Source of the DNA: Kingella pumchi
GTDB lineage: Bacteria > Pseudomonadota > Gammaproteobacteria > Burkholderiales > Neisseriaceae
DNA length: 21,434 nt
Direction: 5' to 3'
NCBI RefSeq assembly: GCF_022288825.1
Contig: NZ_JAKOOW010000011.1
Span: 266 to 21,699 of the forward strand
The position numbers and the translations under genes were made by a program. Below are positions 20,127 to 21,434 of this stretch, one piece after another; the first letter of the stretch is position 1; each line of letters starts with the position of its first letter. The notes beneath the pieces were generated by a model. It searched no databases. It was not told where the DNA came from and was given only the letters and a program-made list of their open reading frames with translations.

Positions 20127-21104
20127 GGATGCAGGCTGCTTTGGAACAAACACGCGATACGCGCCGCGCAGGGTGAACAACAGCAACGCGCCGATGAACA
20201 GCAGCCCGATGGTCAAGGCAATCGGCTCGTCAATGTTGCGCCACCAACCGATGCCCGCCCATGCAAAGGCGGCGGCAAGCGGCAGATACCAGCAGCACAA
20301 CACGGTGTATTTCCACCACTGCGGCGTTTCGTCCGGCACGGTTTCGCCTTCGGCCAGCGCGTTCTGCCAATCGTCGAAGCGGCGGTGGAACCACATCAGC
20401 GGCAGGGCGAACAGCGGCACGGCGATGAGCGCGTCCAGCAAGGCGGCTTTGCGTTCGCGGTTGAATCGGGCAGCTTGGTCGGCATAACGGTAGATTGGCA
20501 CGCCGTCCACTTGCATTTCATACAGGCGCGAGCCGCTGTATTTCACCACGGCCGGTTTGCCTGCATGGGCGTAGGCGGATTCGCAAGCATCGTGCAGGTC
20601 GGCGGCACAGCTCAAATGCAGGGTTTCGCCGCCGTTGGGGAACGGGAGATAGTTGGTATCGCTCACATGGCGGCAGGGGCGGCCGAGTAGGAATTGGGCG
20701 AATCCGTTTTGGGATACGGCATCCTGCCGGGCATAACATTCGGTTCTTGCATTATACGGTTTGGCAGGGACGATGCCGCGTGCTTCGCGCAATTCGCCGT
20801 ATGAGGCCGCCGTGCCGCCGTAAAAGGCGACAACCGCGCCCATCACGGCAATCATCAAATAAAGCCATTGCAGCGAAGAGATGCCGCTTTTGCCGGCGGG
20901 GAATCGGTCGTACAGCCGTTTTTCGCCTCGTGCCAGCGCGCGGATGCGCAGATACAGCACCAGCGCGGTGGCCAGCAGTATGCCCCATAGCACGCCGTTT
21001 ACGGGCAGAAACCAGCCGATGCCGAATGCGGCAACGATGTAGAAGAACATGGCGCGGTAGAGCGCGTGCGGGGTTTGGGGGACGGGAATGGGGAGGGTTA
21101 TCAC
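20070..21104 (-). CDS. Hypothetical multi-pass membrane protein with a CREE-encoded C-terminus
   Basis: A 344-residue protein I cannot place in a named family. Hydrophobic helices lie near residues 17-53 (two), 82-101, 223-240, 270-285 and 292-312. A soluble loop of about 120 residues between the third and fourth helices contains four cysteines and would face the periplasm if the N-terminus is cytoplasmic. After the helices comes a short basic tail. The last 18 residues, YSGLNLNQDKASSRRQYK, and the TAG stop are read from a Correia element, so the original end of the gene has been lost or replaced. The start is a GTG at 21104 with GAAAGAT upstream; a later ATG at 21050 (M19) would cut into the first helix. 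Confidence 0.75.
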   Translation of the reverse strand: MITLPIPVPQTPHALYRAMFFYIVAAFGIGWFLPVNGVLWGILLATALVLYLRIRALARGEKRLYDRFPAGKSGISSLQWLYLMIAVMGAVVAFYGGTAASYGELREARGIVPAKPYNARTECYARQDAVSQNGFAQFLLGRPCRHVSDTNYLPFPNGGETLHLSCAADLHDACESAYAHAGKPAVVKYSGSRLYEMQVDGVPIYRYADQAARFNRERKAALLDALIAVPLFALPLMWFHRRFDDWQNALAEGETVPDETPQWWKYTVLCCWYLPLAAAFAWAGIGWWRNIDEPIALTIGLLFIGALLLFTLRGAYRVFVPKQPASYSGLNLNQDKASSRRQYK

Positions 21105-21365
21105 GATCGATCTTTCGAGAAAAGGCTGAAGGCCGTCTGAAAGCGCAGCTTCAACGAAGTTAAAACTGAGCTTCCGAAGGAAACGGAGTTTCTGCGAAGC
21201 GAAAACGCTTCAAGCCGCCGGTCAAACATGTTTTATGACACTATAAACGGGCTATTTTAACACTTTTGTCAGCGCGTTATGCAGGATGGGATAGGGCAGT
21301 CGGGCAATCGGCTGCGTGATTGGCCGCCGCCCTGTGTCGGAATAAACAAAATAAACCGAAAGGCC
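21105..21365. other. Intergenic region left of the insertion-sequence end
   Basis: No gene seen. It holds an AG-type Neisseria DUS (AGGCCGTCTGAA, 21130-21141), a small hairpin GAAGCG-AAAA-CGCTTC (21196-21211) and an AT-rich stretch (about 21222-21266) that could include the minus-strand promoter for the membrane protein, with TATAGT on the minus strand as a possible -10 but no well-spaced -35. Confidence 0.5.
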
Positions 21366-21434
21366 GAGACCTTTGCAAAATACCTCTCTTCACCTTTTCG
21401 CTGACAGCCGGAACCCAAACACAGGTTTTCGGCT
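21366..21434. mobile_element. End of an IS5-family (IS1106-like) insertion sequence, partial
   Basis: GAGACCTTTGCAAAAT at 21366-21381 is the terminal repeat I know from IS1106-type IS5-family elements in Neisseria. The following bases include a hairpin, AGCCGGAACC paired with GGTTTTCGGCT (about 21406-21434), which in these elements lies beyond the transposase stop. The transposase should be on the minus strand and outside the window. The call rests on recalled similarity. Confidence 0.65.

Overview
The window comes from a high-GC member of the Neisseriaceae (Neisseria/Kingella/Eikenella group). The clearest sign is dozens of copies of a DNA uptake sequence (DUS) of the AGGCAGCCTGAA / AAGCAGCCTGAA type, many paired head to head as hairpins. 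A Correia-type element (CREE), a dRS3-bounded intergenic unit and the end of an IS1106-like IS5-family element support the same family. The protein set (MnmG, NhaP2, AzgA-type permease, HscA, XerD, LigA) is ordinary core genome.

Layout. 1-1591 (minus): the start of hsdS and the whole of hsdM from a type I restriction-modification locus, carrying DUS of other Neisseria dialects. 1712-3610 (minus): mnmG. 3777-3962 (minus): a 61-residue lipoprotein. 4292-6028 (plus): nhaP2 cation/proton antiporter. 6201-6926 (minus): an unusual DUF4190 membrane domain joined to a type IV pilin-like domain. 7107-8447 (plus): purine permease of the AzgA family. 8615-11891 (plus): a six-gene cluster doxX - bufA1 - bufB - bufC - ECF sigma factor - mseR-like anti-sigma. 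12105-12605 (minus): rfaE2. 12907-14763 (minus): hscA. 14764-15469: gene-free, repeat-rich. 15470-18769 (plus): xerD and ligA. 18770-19245: intergenic repeats. 19246-19773 (plus): DUF454 (YbaN-like) membrane protein. 20022-20126: CREE, fused into the end of a minus-strand membrane protein gene (20070-21104). 21366 to the window end: edge of an insertion sequence.

How the genes work together. The main system is the bufferin/Hvf-type cluster. A secreted Cys-rich precursor with four Cys in EGKCG repeats (BufA1) is expected to be modified by the multinuclear iron enzyme BufB with its partner BufC to make a copper-binding peptide. A DoxX/BufD-like membrane protein lies upstream. An ECF sigma factor and a zinc-binding anti-sigma factor end the operon and probably control it, as in the related Neisseria sigma-E/MseR locus. 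The sequence offers further operon detail: a 4-base overlap (bufC/sigma), an 11-base overlap containing a DUS-like site (bufB/bufC), a possible attenuator between bufA1 and bufB, and a 35-bp perfect DUS hairpin after the last gene.

Uptake sequences dominate the fine structure. They supply terminators, sit in divergent promoter regions, encode peptides inside LigA, MnmG, HscA and RfaE2, and differ in dialect in the hsd region, in mnmG and at the right end of the window. The dialect difference suggests imported DNA.
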